A stretch of 64,000 nucleotides of DNA, taken from the NCBI GenBank assembly GCA_029259595.1, contig JAJDEW010000131.1:1-64000 (forward strand), given 5' to 3'. A model generated the notes under the pieces. It did not search any database and had not been told where the DNA came from. It saw only the letters and a program-made list of their open reading frames with translations. Of this stretch, positions 47,075-56,540 are shown piece by piece (within the stretch, counting starts at the first letter, position 1; every line of letters starts with the position of its first letter). The translations under genes were made by a program, and so were the position numbers. Source of the DNA: Planctomycetota bacterium. GTDB lineage: Bacteria > Planctomycetota > UBA1135 > GCA-002686595.

Positions 47075-47899
47075 TCAGGCATCCGGCGCGGCGGGCCCGC
47101 GCAGGCGTCCGAGCAGGGCGCCGTGGACCGCGCGACCGGCGGCCAGGATCGATTGCCCGCGCAGCCAGTCGTCGCCCCCAGCGAGGTCCGTGACGAGCCC
47201 ACCGGCCTCGCGGACGAGCAACCCGCCGGCCGCAACGTCGTGCGGGGCGAGCCACAGCTCCCAGAAGCCGTCCAGGCGGCCGGCGGCGGTGAAGGCCAGA
47301 TCCAGGGCGGCAGACCCCATCCGCCGCAGCCCTCGCACGTCGAAGAAGACCTCCTGGACGTTCTCGAGGTTTGAAGGCACGAGCTCGTTGCGCCGGTAGG
47401 GAAAACCGGTTCCGAGCACCGCTTCCCCCAGAGAGGGCGCCGCGGAGACCCGCAGCGGCGCGCCGTTGCAATGCGCCCCCCGCCCGCGGACGGCCGTGAA
47501 GGTCTCGCCCAAAAGCGGCGCGTGGACGACGGCCAGCTGCGGTTCACCGCCCCGCCAGAGTCCCATCGAGACACACCACAGCGGCAGGCCGTGGACGAAA
47601 TTCACCGTCCCGTCGAGCGGATCGAGGAACCAGCGCGCGGGCTCCTCGGCGCTGCGCGGATCGTGCACCTCCTCCTCGGCCTCGATGCGGTGGTCGGGGA
47701 AGGCGCGCCGCAGGCGTTCGACCAGGAGCCGTTCGCTGGCGACGTCCGCTTCGGTCACGAGATCGCGCTGGGAGCTCTTGCGTCCGATCGTCGGGGAGAG
47801 GTGGCCGAAGGCCTCCGAGAGCAGGGCGCCGGCCGCGCGCGCCGCCTCGACGGCGACCGCCAGGATCGCATCGTCCTCCGCCGGCGGACGCGGACTCAC
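47075..47899 (-). CDS. Inositol-monophosphatase family phosphatase (SuhB-like)
   Basis: The product is 274 aa from a GTG at 47899 overlapping the dacB stop (GTGA). The Li+-sensitive phosphatase motifs are complete. They are RDLVTEADVASERLLVERLR; HRIEAEEEVHDP (the Glu of the metal site, usually GEE); WFLDPLDGTVNFVHGLPLWC (D-P-[IL]-D-G-T); and PHDVAAGGLLVREAGGLVTD (W-D-x-A-A-G region, here H-D-V-A-A-G). The substrate may be inositol phosphate, PAP or another sugar phosphate. The gene is 170 bp upstream of double uvrA, the largest gap in this leftward run. Confidence 0.9.
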   Translation of the reverse strand: MSPRPPAEDDAILAVAVEAARAAGALLSEAFGHLSPTIGRKSSQRDLVTEADVASERLLVERLRRAFPDHRIEAEEEVHDPRSAEEPARWFLDPLDGTVNFVHGLPLWCVSMGLWRGGEPQLAVVHAPLLGETFTAVRGRGAHCNGAPLRVSAAPSLGEAVLGTGFPYRRNELVPSNLENVQEVFFDVRGLRRMGSAALDLAFTAAGRLDGFWELWLAPHDVAAGGLLVREAGGLVTDLAGGDDWLRGQSILAAGRAVHGALLGRLRGPAAPDA

Positions 47900-49530
47900 A
47901 GGGCGGTCTCGACGAAGAGCGTGACGAGCTCGTCCTGCAGCGGCTTGAAGACGCGCGTGTTCAGCCCCGCGGCCGAGGCGGGATACTCCGCGAGGATCGA
48001 GAAGACGAGCTCGCGCCCATCGAGCGTGCGGATGAGGCCCGAAAGGGCGCTGGTCCCGGCGATCCAACCGGTCTTCGCGAGGACGCGGCCCTCCGCCAGG
48101 GTGCCTCGCAATCGCTCGCGCAGCGTTCCCGTGCGCCCGGCCTGGGGCAGGGAGTCCACGAAGAGCGCCGCCAGTTCGGGATCGCGCTCGAGGACCGCCG
48201 CCAGGAGCACCGTGATCTGGCGCGCCGTCACGCGGTTGTCGCGCGAGAGGCCCGAGCCATCGACCTGGCGCAGACCCTCGGCCGGAACGCCGAGGGTTTC
48301 GAGCGCCAGCGCGACCGCCTGCCCTCCGCCGTCGCGGGTGCCTCCATCGCCGAAGGCATTGCCGAGCGCCAGGAAGAGCTGGTCGGCCACGCCGTTGCGT
48401 GAGTCACGATTGATCGGCGCCAGCGTTCCCTCGAGCGGCGAGCGCAGCTCCGCCAAGAGCCGCCCCGGCGGCGTTCCGCGCCGGCGCACCAGGCGACCCC
48501 CCAGGCTGATGCCCGCGGCCCGCAGCTCGCCCAGCAGCACGGAGCCGAAGAGCTCGATCGGATCCGGGTGCGCGAATTCGGCCCGGTAGGGTTCGGCACC
48601 GGAGGGATAGGTGCCCTTCACGGTCGCTCGCGTCCGGGTCGCGCCGACGCGCACGTCGACCTTCGAGCCCGCAACCGTTCGTACGCCGTAGTTCTTCGCG
48701 AGCCCGTGCGGCCGCGGATGGACGGAAACGCGCGCCGGCTCGCCGACCCGGGTCGGGGTGACGAGCGCCACCAGCACGCCTCCATTGGCCGAGAAGCCGC
48801 CCGCGAGCGCGCAGTATTCGGCCCAATGCTGACTCGGGTCGGGCCAGGCCGGGCCGGCGGCCGGCTCGAGGAAGCTGCCCTCGTCGAGCACGAGGTCCCC
48901 TTCGATGCGCCGCAGCCCGAGTCCGACGAGCTCGCGCGCGAGCTCCCGCAGCGGCGCCTCGACGGCGCCTTCGAGGCCCAGGGCACCACCGACGACGAGC
49001 GGATCGCCCGCCGCCCGGATGACGAGGTCACCGTGGAGCACGCCGGCCTTCAGCTCACCGCGCGCCTCCACCGGCGTGGTGAAGTCGACCGCCGGCCCCA
49101 GGAGAACCAACGCCGCCGCGGTCGTGACGAGCTTCAGGTTGGAGGCCGGGCGCATGCTCTCGTCGGCCAGCAGGGAAGCGAGCTCTTGCCCGCTCGCGCG
49201 ATCGCGCAGGTGCACCGCCACGCGCGCATCCGAGGCGCGCACGCGCCCTTCCGAGGCGGCCGGCAGGCGCGCGAGCCAGGCGGCTACGACGTCGCGGACC
49301 AGCTGGTCCGCGGAGCCCGTGCGATCCTCGACGGTCGTCGCCGTCGCGAGCGCCGGATCCTGGGGCGCGAAGCCACCGCTGCGGTCCGCACCGCTCGCTG
49401 CGGGCACGCGATCGACGGTGCGGCCCTCCACCTCCCCGCCCGAGCAGGCCGGGCCGAGCAGACAGACGAGGAGAACGAGCCCTAATCCTTGGGCGCGGGC
49501 GGGCGATCGTCGTCGTTGGCGAGCAACCAT
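47896..49530 (-). CDS. dacB: D-alanyl-D-alanine carboxypeptidase / PBP4 family lipoprotein
   Basis: The product is 544 aa. The leader RAQGLGLVLLVCLLGPACSG has lipobox G-P-A-C (usually L-x-G/A-C). The S13 peptidase motifs are present: S-x-x-K in MRPASNLKLVTTAA, S-x-N in RDSRNGVADQLFLALGNAFG and K-T-G in RVLAKTGWIAGTSALSG. Between the first two lies the long DacB insertion domain (LVIRAAGDPLVVGGALG, YCALAGGFSANGGVLVAL). DacB trims and cross-link-edits peptidoglycan. The ATG start overlaps the end of the M28 peptidase gene by 49 nt. If the call is right, it also indicates that the organism has peptidoglycan. Confidence 0.92.
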   Translation of the reverse strand: MVARQRRRSPARAQGLGLVLLVCLLGPACSGGEVEGRTVDRVPAASGADRSGGFAPQDPALATATTVEDRTGSADQLVRDVVAAWLARLPAASEGRVRASDARVAVHLRDRASGQELASLLADESMRPASNLKLVTTAAALVLLGPAVDFTTPVEARGELKAGVLHGDLVIRAAGDPLVVGGALGLEGAVEAPLRELARELVGLGLRRIEGDLVLDEGSFLEPAAGPAWPDPSQHWAEYCALAGGFSANGGVLVALVTPTRVGEPARVSVHPRPHGLAKNYGVRTVAGSKVDVRVGATRTRATVKGTYPSGAEPYRAEFAHPDPIELFGSVLLGELRAAGISLGGRLVRRRGTPPGRLLAELRSPLEGTLAPINRDSRNGVADQLFLALGNAFGDGGTRDGGGQAVALALETLGVPAEGLRQVDGSGLSRDNRVTARQITVLLAAVLERDPELAALFVDSLPQAGRTGTLRERLRGTLAEGRVLAKTGWIAGTSALSGLIRTLDGRELVFSILAEYPASAAGLNTRVFKPLQDELVTLFVETAL

Positions 49531-51056
49531 GCGGTGTTGAAGGCGAAGCGAGCCGTGTTTGCGATCTTCTCGACGGAGAGCAGCTCGATCGTGTCGCGGA
49601 ACGTGTGGTAGTCCTCGTTCTCAGTCTCGGAAACCGCTTCGAAGAAAAACAGCACCGGCACGCCGATCTCGTGGAAGGAGTAGTGATCGGAGCGCTGCCA
49701 CAGGTGCTCGGCCTTGCCGGTCTCGATCTTCTTGATGCCGGTGCTCGAGAGCTTCTTGGCCTCCTTCAGGACTTTCTCGAGGTCCGGGTTCTGCTTCGTC
49801 CCGAGGACCACGACCAGGTCGTCCTCGCCGCGCCCGACCATGTCCATGTTGAGCATGGCGACCATGCTCCCGGCCGCCACCGGCGGGTTCTGGCACAGGG
49901 CGTGGCTGCCCATGAGCCCCTTTTCCTCGGAGGCGAAGGCGCAGGCCAGGATCGAGCGCCGCGGTTTGGCGGCGCCGAAGGCCTGGACGAGCTCCAGGAG
50001 GGCCACCGTCCCCGAGCCGTTGTCGTCCGCCCCAGTCCCGATCCGCCCGCGGGTGTCGACGCCGACGTGGTCGTAGTGGGCCCCGATCACGACGAACTCG
50101 CCCGCGAGCTCCGGGTCCGAGCCCTCCAGGACCCCGACCACGTTGTCGACCTGCACGCTGCCGTTCTTCAGGCCGCTCGAGAGGCGCACCTCGTGCCCGG
50201 AGGGCTTCGTCGAGACGGGCTTGCCCGCCTTGTCGATCTTCTCCGCCGTCGCCAGGACGTCGAAGCCCAGGATCCGTTCCGCGGCGGCCGGCGTGATCTC
50301 GAGCACGGGCAGCTCGAGGCGCTGCTTGACCGGGCGCATCGGCTTGGTCGTCTGGGGATTCCAGCGTGCGAAGGTGTAGCGGTAGCCCAGCGGCGTCGGA
50401 GCGAGTCCGCGCTTGCCCGGATCCGGCGGCCGGCGGACCACCAGGACCCCCGCCACGCCTTCCTTTTCGAGATCCGCGAGCTTGGTGTGGACGTCCGCGA
50501 GCTCGGTGACCTCAGGCCCTTCGAGCACCCGCTTGTGCCGCGGCTCGCCCTCGAGGATCACCGCCACGTTGCCGCGCAGCTTGGTGCGCTTGAAGTCGTC
50601 GTAGCGCTCCTTCTTGCTGGAGATGCCGAAGCCGACGAAGACGGCCTCGCCGGCTCCCTCGCCTTCGCACTGGAAGAGCGGAACGTAGTCAGTCTCGAAG
50701 ACGAAGGGCGCAAGGCCCTCGACCTCGAGCGAGCACTTGGCCGGATCCGGGACGACCATCTCCATCGGGAAGGCATGGCGGAACGAGTCGGCCGAACCGA
50801 AGCCACGGAAGCCGGCCTCGGCAAAGACCTCTTCGATGTAGCGCGCGGCCCGTTCGAGCCCCGCACCCGGGGAGTTGCGACCGAGCAGCTCGGGCGCCGC
50901 GATCTGCAGCAAGTGGGCGGCGAGATCGTCCTCGACGATCGTCGCGCTCGCGAGCGCGTGTCCGTCTTCTTCCTGCAGCCGCGTCGTGGCGACTGCAAAC
51001 GGGACCAGGGCGGCGAGGGCACCGAGCGAGGTGAGCGCGGGCAGCATGGCGTTCAT
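49482..51056 (-). CDS. Exported M28-family zinc aminopeptidase
   Basis: The product is 524 aa from the ATG at 51056; an ATG three codons later is also possible. The signal peptide is MLPALTSLGALAALVPFAVA. A PA-type insert (about residues 130-330, including GVAGVLVVRRPPDPGKRG) precedes the catalytic core. The zinc ligands are visible: FVVIGAHYDHVG, GTGADDNGSGTVALLE, FASEEKGLMGSHA, AMLNMDMVGRGED and HYSFHEIGVPVLFFFEAV. M28 enzymes remove N-terminal residues from peptides in the periplasm or outside. Its start overlaps the MBL-fold gene stop by 4 nt (ATGA). Confidence 0.92.
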   Translation of the reverse strand: MNAMLPALTSLGALAALVPFAVATTRLQEEDGHALASATIVEDDLAAHLLQIAAPELLGRNSPGAGLERAARYIEEVFAEAGFRGFGSADSFRHAFPMEMVVPDPAKCSLEVEGLAPFVFETDYVPLFQCEGEGAGEAVFVGFGISSKKERYDDFKRTKLRGNVAVILEGEPRHKRVLEGPEVTELADVHTKLADLEKEGVAGVLVVRRPPDPGKRGLAPTPLGYRYTFARWNPQTTKPMRPVKQRLELPVLEITPAAAERILGFDVLATAEKIDKAGKPVSTKPSGHEVRLSSGLKNGSVQVDNVVGVLEGSDPELAGEFVVIGAHYDHVGVDTRGRIGTGADDNGSGTVALLELVQAFGAAKPRRSILACAFASEEKGLMGSHALCQNPPVAAGSMVAMLNMDMVGRGEDDLVVVLGTKQNPDLEKVLKEAKKLSSTGIKKIETGKAEHLWQRSDHYSFHEIGVPVLFFFEAVSETENEDYHTFRDTIELLSVEKIANTARFAFNTAWLLANDDDRPPAPKD

Positions 51057-51853
51057 GGGCGAAGGAGGTGTCGGGAGCCGTCGTGGGCGCTTTCGATCGG
51101 CCCATCGTACGTGCGCGCGGCCCCGGCGGCCGCGTCCGCGGGTGAGAGTCCAGGATAGAAGTGCGTGAGGACGAGTCGGCCGACGTCGCCCTGCCGGGCG
51201 AGCTCGCCGGCCGTGCGCGGCGTGAGGTGGTTCGCGGTCGCCGCCTCGTCGGGGAACGAGCATTCGCAAACGAACAGGTCGACCCCGCGCGCGAGCTCCG
51301 CCACCGCCGGATTCGGCCCCGTGTCCCCCGTATAGGCGAGGCTCGTCCCATCCGTGAGGTCGAGCCTCCAGGCCAGCGCCTCGCGGTTGTGTCCGGTGCG
51401 AACGCACGTGAAGCGTCCGTAGGCGCAGTCGAAGCCCCCACGCCCGTCGTCGTCGAGGGCCACCTCGCGAACGGTCCCGTCGGGGTCGCGGGCAAAGCGC
51501 CCCAAGGCCGCCGCGCCACCTTCGACGAGGGCCGCCAGTCCGACCGGTCCGCACAGCTCGAGGGGCGGCACGCGCCGCAGCGCCTTGTTGTGGCGTGCGA
51601 AGGCCAGCGCGAAGACGTCCAGGCAGTGGTCGAGATGAAAGTGCGAGAGCACGACGCGCTCGAGGCGCTCCAGCCCGTCCTCGAAGCCGACCGCACCGAG
51701 CGCGCGCAGCGTCCCCGGTCCGCAGTCGAAGAGCGTCAGAGGGCCACCGGGCTCGAGCTCGAGCGCATAGCCGGACGACCCGTAGCCCGCCCGGGGCAGG
51801 ATCGAGCCCGCGCCCAGGACCACCAGCTCGGGACCGCGCGCCGAGGCGCTCAC
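51053..51853 (-). CDS. Metallo-beta-lactamase-fold hydrolase (RNase Z / PhnP-like)
   Basis: The product is 266 aa from a GTG at 51853 overlapping the galE stop (GTGA). The zinc motif is VVLSHFHLDHCLDVFALAFA (H-x-H-x-D-H). Downstream ligands are RTGHN, LAYTGDTGPNPAV and RLVLTHFYPGL. The start, LVVLGAGSILPRAGYGSSGY, matches the G-x-G-x-x-x-P RNase Z-like entry. It is too short for a lactonase with an extra domain. It may process tRNA 3' ends or hydrolyse a cyclic phosphodiester; sequence does not decide. It lies between galE and the M28 peptidase. Confidence 0.85.
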   Translation of the reverse strand: MSASARGPELVVLGAGSILPRAGYGSSGYALELEPGGPLTLFDCGPGTLRALGAVGFEDGLERLERVVLSHFHLDHCLDVFALAFARHNKALRRVPPLELCGPVGLAALVEGGAAALGRFARDPDGTVREVALDDDGRGGFDCAYGRFTCVRTGHNREALAWRLDLTDGTSLAYTGDTGPNPAVAELARGVDLFVCECSFPDEAATANHLTPRTAGELARQGDVGRLVLTHFYPGLSPADAAAGAARTYDGPIESAHDGSRHLLRP

Positions 51854-52863
51854 CCGTCGTAGCCGCGCGGATGGGCCTCGTGGAAGCGCCAGGCGTCTTG
51901 GAGAACCGACTCGATCCCCGAGCGCTGCGGCACCCAACCGAGCTCGTCCTTGGCGCGCGTGCCCCCGCTGACGAGCTGGGCCGGGTCCCCCGGGCGGCGC
52001 TCGACCGTGCGGGCCGGGATCGCGTGCCCCGTGGCCTTGCGCGCCGCTTCGATCATCTCGAAGACCGTGACGCCGGTGCCCGTTCCCAGGTTGCACTGCA
52101 ACGACTCCCGACCGCCTTGCAGGAGCGCCAGCGCCCGCAGGTGCGCATCGGCGAGGTCGTCGACGTGGATGTAGTCCCGGATGCAGCTGCCGTCGCGCGT
52201 CGGGTAGTCGTCCCCGAAGACCAGGATCTCCTCGCGCTGCCCGAGAGCGACCTGCAGCACGAGCGGGATCAGGTGGGTCTCGGGCTCGTGATGCTCGCCG
52301 AGATCCCCCGCCGGCGAGGCTCCGGCCGCGTTGAAGTAGCGCAGCGCCGCCCAGCGCAAGCCGTAGGCCTTGCCGTAGTCGTGCATCATGTGCTCCATGT
52401 GCAGCTTCGTGTGCCCGTACGGGTTGATCGGCTTCTGGGGGTGGTCCTCCGTCATGGGGACCTGGACCGGCTCGCCGTAGGTCGCACAGGTGGAGGAGAA
52501 GACGATGTCCCGGCACTCCGCGGCGCGCATCGCCTCGAGCAGGTTCCAGGTGTAGGTCACGTTCTCGCGGTAGTACTTGGCCGGATCGGTCACCGATTCG
52601 CCCACGTAGCACTTGGCCGCAAAGTGGATCACCGCAACCGGCTTCGTCCGGGCGAAGACCTCGCCGAGCGCCTTGCGGTCGCCCAGGTCCACGACCTCGA
52701 TCTCGCCCTGGACCGATTCGCGGTGCCCGGTCGAGAGGTTGTCGAGCACGACGACCGGAATGGAGCGGCTCTGGAGCAGGCGGACGGTGTGGCTTCCGAT
52801 GTAGCCGGCACCTCCGGCCACGAGGACCGGTCCACGGACGGTTTTTGGGTCGGGGGCGTTCAT
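51850..52863 (-). CDS. galE: UDP-glucose 4-epimerase
   Basis: The product is 337 aa from the ATG at 52863. It interconverts UDP-glucose and UDP-galactose with bound NAD. The Rossmann motif VLVAGGAGYIGSHTVRLL, VVVLDNLSTGHRESV, VIHFAAKCYVGESV, IVFSSTCATYGEP and NPYGHTKLHMEHMM (Y-x-x-x-K) are all intact. ALRYFNAAGASPAGDLGEHH and GTRDG-type DYPTRDGSCIRDYIHVDDLA complete the signature. It starts 10 nt after aroA and overlaps the MBL-fold gene by 4 nt. Confidence 0.96.
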   Translation of the reverse strand: MNAPDPKTVRGPVLVAGGAGYIGSHTVRLLQSRSIPVVVLDNLSTGHRESVQGEIEVVDLGDRKALGEVFARTKPVAVIHFAAKCYVGESVTDPAKYYRENVTYTWNLLEAMRAAECRDIVFSSTCATYGEPVQVPMTEDHPQKPINPYGHTKLHMEHMMHDYGKAYGLRWAALRYFNAAGASPAGDLGEHHEPETHLIPLVLQVALGQREEILVFGDDYPTRDGSCIRDYIHVDDLADAHLRALALLQGGRESLQCNLGTGTGVTVFEMIEAARKATGHAIPARTVERRPGDPAQLVSGGTRAKDELGWVPQRSGIESVLQDAWRFHEAHPRGYDG

Positions 52864-52873
52864 GAGCGCAAGA

Positions 52874-54238
52874 TCATAGCGTCCCGGCCCCTGGAGCCGG
52901 CCCCTCCAGGAGCCGCGCACCGAGCCCACCCAGATCGCTCCAGAAGTCGGGCCAGCTCTTCGCCACGCACCCGGCGTCCTGGACCCGCACGTCCGCGTGC
53001 AGGAGACCGAGCAAGGCGAAGGCGAAGGCCATGCGATGGTCGCCGTGCGGATCGAACGTGTGGGCGGACGTTCGCCGTTCGCCGGGCCCGATCGTCAGGG
53101 CGTCGGGCTCGCGCTCGACCCCATAGCCGAGCTCCCCGAGCGCCCGCGCCAGAACTTCGAGACGATCGCTCTCCTTGCCGGGCAGCGTGCCGAGACCGCT
53201 CAAGCGCGAGGGGGCGCCCGTGCGTCGAGCAGCGCAGGCCGCGATCGGCACCAAGACGGGTGCGAGGTCCGGCTCCCCCACGAGATCCAGCGACGCCCCC
53301 GCGCTCGGCGCGCCGCCGGCCCACAGGGCGTCCGCACCGCGCCCCGCGCGACAGCCGAAGGCCCGCAGGTGGTCCACGATCCGGGCATCGCCCTGGGGCG
53401 AGTCGGCTCCGATCCCCTCGACGCGCACCTCGCCGTCGGTCAGACAGGCGGCCGCCAAGGCGACGGCCGCGGACGACGCATCGGGCTCGATCGCGAGCCG
53501 CGCGGCCGGGGCCCGCAAGGGACCTTCGACGAGGAAGCGAACACCGTCCCCTTCCGCAAGCTCCTCGACGCGCGCTCCGAAGTCGGCCAGGAGCCGCACG
53601 GTCATGGCGAGGTAGGGACGCGAAGGGATCGCACCGTGCACCTCCAGCGTCCGTCGACCGCCGAGCGCGGCGAGGGCCAGCAAGAGGCCGGAGACCTCCT
53701 GGCTCGAGCCGGGCTCCGTGATCGAGAGCGCACCCTCCGGTCGCGTCGCGACCAACGCGACCGGCCACGAACCGGGCAGGTTCTGACGAACGATCGGAAC
53801 ACGGGCGCGAGCGAGCGTCTGGAAGAAGGGCAGGCTGCGCCGCAGGAGCAGGCTGCCCTTGACCCCGAGTACGACCTCGACGCCGGGTGCGGCCGCGAAG
53901 GCCGCCAGGGCCGTCGCGAGGCGCGCGAGCGTCCCCGATTCTCCCAAGGCGAGGACGTCGCGGGGCCGGGGTCCGTCCCCTTCCGCCGGGGAGACGCCGA
54001 GCACGGCGACCCCACCGTCTTCCTCGAGCAGCTCGACACCGAACGCGCGCACCGTGTCCAGGGCGGCTCGGACGTCGTCGTTGTCGGGCAGACCGCGCAG
54101 GCGCGTGATCCCGGCCGCGAAGGCGGCTGCGAGCAGCGCGCGCTGTGCCAGGGACTTCGAACCGGGAGGCCGCAGCGTCCCTCGGAGCGGGCCAGCGGAC
54201 GCGAGCCCGCGCAGCCCTTGAACAGGAGGAGTCACCAT
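52874..54238 (-). CDS. aroA: 3-phosphoshikimate 1-carboxyvinyltransferase (EPSP synthase)
   Basis: The product is 454 aa from the ATG at 54238; an upstream ATG at 54271 would add 11 residues. AroA joins shikimate 3-phosphate and PEP in the shikimate pathway. Seen motifs: LRPPGSKSLAQRALLAAA, ALGESGTLARLATALA (usual form GNSGTxxR, with Asn changed to Glu here), PGSSQEVSGLLLALA, SRPYLAMTVRLLADFG, GTLPGKESDRLEVLARAL and FDPHGDHRMAFAFALLG. The overall order is that of class I/II EPSP synthase, but the sequence is divergent. It is the first gene of the long leftward run and diverges from purC. Confidence 0.9.
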   Translation of the reverse strand: MVTPPVQGLRGLASAGPLRGTLRPPGSKSLAQRALLAAAFAAGITRLRGLPDNDDVRAALDTVRAFGVELLEEDGGVAVLGVSPAEGDGPRPRDVLALGESGTLARLATALAAFAAAPGVEVVLGVKGSLLLRRSLPFFQTLARARVPIVRQNLPGSWPVALVATRPEGALSITEPGSSQEVSGLLLALAALGGRRTLEVHGAIPSRPYLAMTVRLLADFGARVEELAEGDGVRFLVEGPLRAPAARLAIEPDASSAAVALAAACLTDGEVRVEGIGADSPQGDARIVDHLRAFGCRAGRGADALWAGGAPSAGASLDLVGEPDLAPVLVPIAACAARRTGAPSRLSGLGTLPGKESDRLEVLARALGELGYGVEREPDALTIGPGERRTSAHTFDPHGDHRMAFAFALLGLLHADVRVQDAGCVAKSWPDFWSDLGGLGARLLEGPAPGAGTL

Positions 54239-54417
54239 GGGCGGATTGTAGGGCCGCGGAACGCCTGCCATACTCCGCTTTGGCCTGCGTCCGGGCCTTT
54301 CCGGCCCACGCGCCCGCCCCGTCGGCGATCCGCGGTCTGCGCGTCCCCTGTGAGCCGGGGGCTGCGCCGGGAAGGGCGCCGGGCCCCGACGTCCGAAACC
54401 GTCCGAGCGGCAGCCCC

Positions 54418-55329
54418 ATGATCCAATCGCAAAGCGTCTACCGCGGCCGCCACGACCGGCTCGGCGAGCTCGAGCTCGTGCACGCGGGCAAGGTCCGCGA
54501 CGTCTACCGGGTCGACGACGCCCACCTGGCCTTCGTCACCTCCGATCGCATCTCGGCCTTCGACGTGATCATGCCGCAGGGCGTGCCGAACAAGGGGCGC
54601 GTCCTGACGGCGATCGCGGCCCACTGGTTCGAACGTACGCGCGACCTCGTCGCGAACCACCTCGTCTCGACGCGCTTCGAGGACATCCCCGGACTGCCCG
54701 CCGAGCGCGAGGACGAGCTGCGCGGCCGCGTGATGCTGGTGCGCGCCTGTCAGCCGACCACGGTCGAGTGGGTCGTGCGCGGCTATGTGGCGGGCTCGGG
54801 CTGGAAGGAATACACCCGCGCCGGGACGATCTGCGGCATCCCGCTGCCGGCCGGGATCCCGTTCTGCGGGCGCCTGCCCGAGCCGATCCTGACCCCCACG
54901 ACGAAGGACGACTTGCACGATCTGCCGTTGTCTCCCGGAGCGGCCGCCGAGCGCGTCGGCGCCGAGACCTTCGAAGCCGCGCGCGCTATGGCCCTCGCGC
55001 TCTTCGCCCGCGGCACTGCCGAGCTCGCGGACAAGGGCATCCTGCTCGCGGACACGAAGTTCGAGTTCGGGTTCGATCAGGGCAAGCTCGTCCTGATCGA
55101 CGAGGCCTTGACCCCCGACAGCTCGCGCTTTTGGCCGGCCGAACACTACGCCACCGGTCGCAACCAACCGAGCTACGACAAGCAGATCCTGCGCGACCAC
55201 CTCGAGACCCTCGACTGGAACAAGGAAGCGCCCGGACCCGACCTCGCGCCCGCCTTGATCGAGCGCATCAGTGCGCGCTACCTCGAGCTGGCCGAGCTCC
55301 TGACGGGTCGGCGCCCCGAGGGCGTCTGA
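54418..55329 (+). CDS. purC: Phosphoribosylaminoimidazole-succinocarboxamide synthase
   Basis: The product is 303 aa from the ATG at 54418. It makes SAICAR from CAIR and aspartate with ATP in purine synthesis. Key parts are LELVHAGKVRDVYRVDD, FVTSDRISAFDVIMPQGVPN, VVRGYVAGSGWKEYTRAGTI, FCGRLPEPILTPTTKDDLHD, LLADTKFEFGFDQGKLVLID and EALTPDSSRFWPAEHYATG. The length and insertions match the longer, yeast-like PurC class. mtnA follows after 11 nt. The 179-bp region before it is shared with aroA and should hold both promoters, but I see no convincing -35/-10 pair. Confidence 0.97.
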   Translation: MIQSQSVYRGRHDRLGELELVHAGKVRDVYRVDDAHLAFVTSDRISAFDVIMPQGVPNKGRVLTAIAAHWFERTRDLVANHLVSTRFEDIPGLPAEREDELRGRVMLVRACQPTTVEWVVRGYVAGSGWKEYTRAGTICGIPLPAGIPFCGRLPEPILTPTTKDDLHDLPLSPGAAAERVGAETFEAARAMALALFARGTAELADKGILLADTKFEFGFDQGKLVLIDEALTPDSSRFWPAEHYATGRNQPSYDKQILRDHLETLDWNKEAPGPDLAPALIERISARYLELAELLTGRRPEGV

Positions 55330-55340
55330 GGCGCGCCACC

Positions 55341-56408
55341 ATGGCCGTCGAAACGATCCGTTGGCAGGGCCCGTGTCCGGGAGGACACGTCGCCTTGATC
55401 GAGCAGACGCTCCTGCCCGGACGCGCCGAGATCGCCGCGATCCACACGCTCGCGGAGATGATCGCGGCCATCCGGCGCCTGGCCGTCCGCGGCGCACCCG
55501 CCATCGGAGTCGCGGCCGGCTACGGGCTGGTCCTCGCGCTCCAGGAGCTGGGCGAAGCTCCGACAGAACGCTTTCGTGAACGGTTGTCGAGCGCCAAGGC
55601 CGAACTGGCGGCGGCGCGGCCGACGGCGGTGAACCTGGCCTGGGCCCTCGCGCGCACGGCGGGGAAGGTCGAGTGCATGCCGCTGGACACGCCGAGCCCC
55701 GCCCTGCTCGCCGCGCTCTTCTCCGAGGCCGGCGCCATCGCGAGCGAGGACGCCGCGCAGTGCCGTCGCATGGGTGAGCTGGGCGCAGAGCTGATCGCCG
55801 ACGGCAGTTCGGTGCTGACCCACTGCAACGCCGGCGCGCTCGCGACCGGGGGCATCGGAACCGCCCTCGCACCGATCTACGTCGCGGTCGAGCGCGGCAA
55901 ACGCGTTCACGTCTGGGCCGACGAGACCCGCCCTCTGCTGCAGGGCGCGCGACTCACGGCCTGGGAGTTGTCCGAGGCCGGCATCGAGGTGACGCTCATC
56001 ACCGACAGCATGGCGGCCGCGTGTCTCGCGTCGGGTCGCATCGACGCCGTCTTCGTCGGCTCGGACCGCATCGCCCGCAACGGCGACGTGTGCAACAAGA
56101 TCGGAACCTATGGAGTCGCGGTCCTCGCCCGGCGCCATGCGGTTCCCTTCTACGTCGTCGCCCCGCTCTCGACCTTCGATCCGGACGTCCCCGACGGGGC
56201 TTCCATCCCAATCGAGGAACGCGCGCCCGAAGAGGTGACGGAGGGCTTCGGACCACGCACGGCGCCGGCCGGTGTCGGGGTCTGGAATCCCGCCTTTGAC
56301 GTGACGCCGGCCGAGCTCGTCACCGCCATCGTGACCGAGCGCGGCATCCTCGAAGGACCGGATCGCGCCAAGGTCGAGGCGCTCCTGCGGGACGCCGGAC
56401 GAATCTGA
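55341..56408 (+). CDS. mtnA: S-methyl-5-thioribose-1-phosphate isomerase
   Basis: The product is 355 aa. MtnA converts methylthioribose 1-phosphate to the ribulose form in methionine salvage. The eIF2B-like fold signatures are RRLAVRGAPAIGVAAGYGL, VLTHCNAGALATGGIGTAL (catalytic Cys), VWADETRPLLQGARLTAWEL, TLITDSMAAACLASG, VFVGSDRIARNGDVCNKIGT (catalytic Asp) and YVVAPLSTFDPD. It sits 11 nt after purC. The methylthioadenosine it ultimately salvages is a by-product of polyamine synthesis, in line with the spermidine-synthase-like gene elsewhere in the window. Confidence 0.97.
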   Translation: MAVETIRWQGPCPGGHVALIEQTLLPGRAEIAAIHTLAEMIAAIRRLAVRGAPAIGVAAGYGLVLALQELGEAPTERFRERLSSAKAELAAARPTAVNLAWALARTAGKVECMPLDTPSPALLAALFSEAGAIASEDAAQCRRMGELGAELIADGSSVLTHCNAGALATGGIGTALAPIYVAVERGKRVHVWADETRPLLQGARLTAWELSEAGIEVTLITDSMAAACLASGRIDAVFVGSDRIARNGDVCNKIGTYGVAVLARRHAVPFYVVAPLSTFDPDVPDGASIPIEERAPEEVTEGFGPRTAPAGVGVWNPAFDVTPAELVTAIVTERGILEGPDRAKVEALLRDAGRI

Positions 56409-56427
56409 CTCGGAAAAAAGGGCGCAC

Positions 56428-56444
56428 GCGGCGGAGACCGCCGC
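56428..56444 (+). terminator. Hairpin terminator after mtnA
   Basis: GCGGCGG-aga-CCGCCGC is a perfect 7-bp stem with a 3-nt loop. It begins 20 nt after the mtnA stop. The following bases (AGGTTCGTTTC) are only mildly T-rich. Confidence 0.5.
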
Positions 56445-56540
56445 AGGTTCGTTTCAGTTGGCGCTCGGGCAGGGACGATGGGCATTGCCGAGCGGCTGTA
56501 CAGCCGCCGACGGACCCCTCTCTCCCCTCACTCGAGTCGC

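Noticed and set aside
54145-54417. N-terminal extension of PurC
   Set aside because: PurC proteins begin close to the ATG at 54418; the upstream in-frame sequence is Arg/Pro-rich and overlaps aroA on the other strand.
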